Assembly (NCBI GenBank): GCA_934489915.1 | Contig: CAKSSZ010000082.1 | Location: 1 to 6,786 of the forward strand | Direction: 5' to 3' | Length of the DNA stretch: 6,786 nucleotides | DNA from: an uncultured Clostridia bacterium | Lineage (GTDB): Bacteria; Bacillota; Clostridia; HGM11514 | In this document: positions 5,567 through 6,786 of the stretch, piece by piece | Position numbering within the stretch: position 1 is the first letter of the stretch | Layout of the letters: each line of letters opens with the position of its first letter | Notes under the pieces: model-generated | What the model was told of the DNA's origin: nothing | Database searches by the model: none | The model's input: only the letters and a program-made list of their open reading frames with translations | Position numbers and translations under genes: made by a program

Positions 5567-5630
5567 GATGATTCCTCCTTTTTTTCTGTGTTTACCGAAA
5601 GACACAGCTGTCCTACGGCAGTATAATTAC

Positions 5631-5659
5631 ATTATAACACTAATTTTTTTATTTTGCAA
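5631..5659 (-). promoter_or_regulatory. Promoter of the dockerin/anchor operon
   Basis: On the minus strand TTGCAA (5654-5659) is followed by a 17-nt AT-rich spacer and a perfect TATAAT (5631-5636), with TGT before the -10 as an extended -10. The start would be near 5624, giving a leader of about 58 nt before the ATG at 5566. It lies in the 111-bp gap after thiN, where no terminator is visible, so some read-through from rpe-thiN is also possible. Confidence 0.75.
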
Positions 5660-5677
5660 GTACTTTATGTTAATTTT

Positions 5678-6337
5678 TTATTTCAAATTTGCTTTTTTCT
5701 CACCTTTTTTATCTCGAGAGAAAAATCCTAGCAAAAATCCCCCGCGATAAGCGACCCGCGCCGCTTCTTTTTCAATTTGATTACTGACCCCCAGGCTGCC
5801 GGCAAACGGGAAAAACACCTTCTCTGTCGGATAAGACACGCCGGAAATGCTCACCTCCTCCACATCCCCTCCGAAGGGGATCAAAGACAGGTACCACCCT
5901 TCCCGCTTCGGGAGCAGGGCAGGCGAGTCCACCAAAAAGGCTTCGTTCCAGCAATCCCGCAAAATTCCACGGGCACTGCGGTCATGCAGATATTTTAACA
6001 ATGCAAAGTTTGCCAGGCTATGATCCCAACGGGAACCGACAGCGCCTAACAGCCAAATTTCCCGGCAGCCCTGCTCCAGGCAGTAATCCGCAGCCAGATA
6101 GGAATCTGTCGCATCCTTTCTGACAGGGTAAGTAAGCTTAGGCACGTCCGAAGGAATTTCCTCACAGGAATCAAAATCGCCGATCAGCAAATCCGGCTGC
6201 AATCCAAGCGCTTTGGCATGCCGCCAGCCTCCGTCTGCACACACAACAAGTGCGTCTGCCGTCAAAGGAAGCTGGGGGTAAAAATCAGCCAGCCCTTCGA
6301 TTTCACCGGCACAAAAAATAATTCCCTGTTTGTTCAT
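5678..6337 (-). CDS. thiN: Thiamine pyrophosphokinase
   Basis: This cytosolic enzyme transfers pyrophosphate from ATP to thiamine, giving thiamine diphosphate, the cofactor of transketolase and pyruvate-converting enzymes. The 219-aa length is normal for the bacterial family. Signature motifs are present in order: CADGG (33-37), GDFDS (53-57), KDATD (74-78), GAVGSRWDH (98-106) and the C-terminal substrate-side SLGVSNQ (181-187). The acidic residues of GDFDS and KDATD are the expected Mg/ATP ligands. The C-terminal 12 residues are a charged, lysine-rich tail. The ATG begins 3 nt after the rpe stop codon. Its AAGGAG ribosome site lies inside the last rpe codons, 10 nt upstream, so the two genes are co-transcribed and probably translationally coupled. 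The rpe-thiN order is common in Firmicutes, where rsgA often precedes it. Confidence 0.95.
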   Translation of the reverse strand: MNKQGIIFCAGEIEGLADFYPQLPLTADALVVCADGGWRHAKALGLQPDLLIGDFDSCEEIPSDVPKLTYPVRKDATDSYLAADYCLEQGCREIWLLGAVGSRWDHSLANFALLKYLHDRSARGILRDCWNEAFLVDSPALLPKREGWYLSLIPFGGDVEEVSISGVSYPTEKVFFPFAGSLGVSNQIEKEAARVAYRGGFLLGFFSRDKKGEKKANLK

Positions 6338-6340
6338 ATG

Positions 6341-6786
6341 CTACATTCTCCTTAAAAAAGACCGAACCGCCCCGGCGATATCCTCCTGCCCAAAGACCGC
6401 AGAGCCTGCCACCAATACATTTGCGCCGGCGGCAAGCACCTCCGCCGCATTCTCCAAGCCGATGCCGCCGTCCACCTCAAGGTCAATCCTGCGTTCCCCG
6501 ATCAAATGCTTTACCCGCCGGATTTTTTCAGTCACAGCCGGAATATACCGCTGCCCGCCGAACCCGGGGTTTACAGACATCAGCAAAATCAGATCCAAAT
6601 CATCCAATAAATATTGCAGGCAGCTTTCTTCTGTTGCCGGATTCAAAGCAACCCCCGCCCGTTTGCCGCACTTGTGAATCTGCTGAATCACCCGATGGGC
6701 ATGAGAGGTCGCCTCAGCATGAAAGGTGATGATATCTGCACCGGCTTCGGCAAACCGTTCCACATACTGCTCAGGGTGAGCAATCA
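6341..6786 (-). CDS. rpe: Ribulose-phosphate 3-epimerase, N-terminus cut by window
   Basis: This is a TIM-barrel, metal-dependent enzyme that interconverts ribulose 5-phosphate and xylulose 5-phosphate in the pentose phosphate pathway. The visible 148 C-terminal residues start at IAHPEQY and include the conserved FHAEA segment, the MSVNPGFGGQ loop, LEVDGGI with the catalytic aspartate, and the phosphate-binding VAGSAVF. The first metal-binding residues and the start codon lie beyond the right edge, so no start is annotated; the ATG at 6763 is internal. The family is usually about 215-225 aa, so roughly a third is missing. The frame is open to the window end. Its stop codon is 3 nt before thiN. 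Confidence 0.96.
   Translation of the reverse strand, partial: IAHPEQYVERFAEAGADIITFHAEATSHAHRVIQQIHKCGKRAGVALNPATEESCLQYLLDDLDLILLMSVNPGFGGQRYIPAVTEKIRRVKHLIGERRIDLEVDGGIGLENAAEVLAAGANVLVAGSAVFGQEDIAGAVRSFLRRM

Noticed and set aside
5567..5605. Longer N-terminus of the dockerin protein (MSFGKHRKK...)
   Set aside because: The AAGGAGG ribosome site at 5574-5580 would lie inside coding sequence, and the signal peptide starts cleanly at the ATG at 5566.
5409..5750. Plus-strand 113-codon frame across the dockerin promoter
   Set aside because: It is antisense to a well-supported gene, has no ribosome site, and contains the promoter and ribosome site of the dockerin gene.

Overview
The window looks like chromosomal DNA from a Gram-positive anaerobe of the class Clostridia, possibly Oscillospirales-like. 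Three things suggest this: the rpe-thiN gene pair typical of Firmicutes, SLH-anchored surface proteins carrying cohesin modules beside a dockerin protein, and strong AAGGAGG-type ribosome binding sites. The placement is inferred from gene content and no database was searched. Every supported gene lies on the minus strand, so biological order runs from right to left.

From the right edge the order is as follows. First come the 3' part of rpe (ribulose-5-phosphate 3-epimerase, cut by the window end) and thiN (thiamine pyrophosphokinase), 3 nt apart. Next is a 177-aa secreted dockerin protein with its own consensus promoter, then an 834-aa SLH-anchored surface protein (signal peptide, cohesin, four BIG_4-like Ig repeats, one BIG_2-like domain, three SLH domains). 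A long branched-arm terminator hairpin follows. After it come a roughly 130-nt structured leader and a second SLH-anchored protein (501 aa: signal peptide, cohesin, one Ig-like domain, TQP-rich linker, three SLH domains). The series ends with the type A RNase P RNA gene rnpB, which has a near-perfect promoter and its own terminator. The left 180 bp hold no gene. They carry two tandem leftward promoters, one overlapped by a 10-bp inverted repeat, and these must serve something beyond the left edge.

The accessory block between the housekeeping genes thiN and rnpB is a compact cohesin-dockerin set: two different wall-bound anchors with one cohesin each, and one small secreted protein ending in a two-loop calcium-binding dockerin. 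None of the three contains a recognisable catalytic module. It resembles a cellulosome attachment kit without an enzyme. The simplest inference is that the dockerin protein docks onto one or both anchors at the cell surface as a structural, adhesive or adaptor subunit.

At the regulatory level, the rnpB promoter and the left-edge promoter share 24 of 29 positions, spacer included. The second cohesin-SLH gene has a leader hairpin whose loop can pair with bases just upstream of its ribosome binding site.
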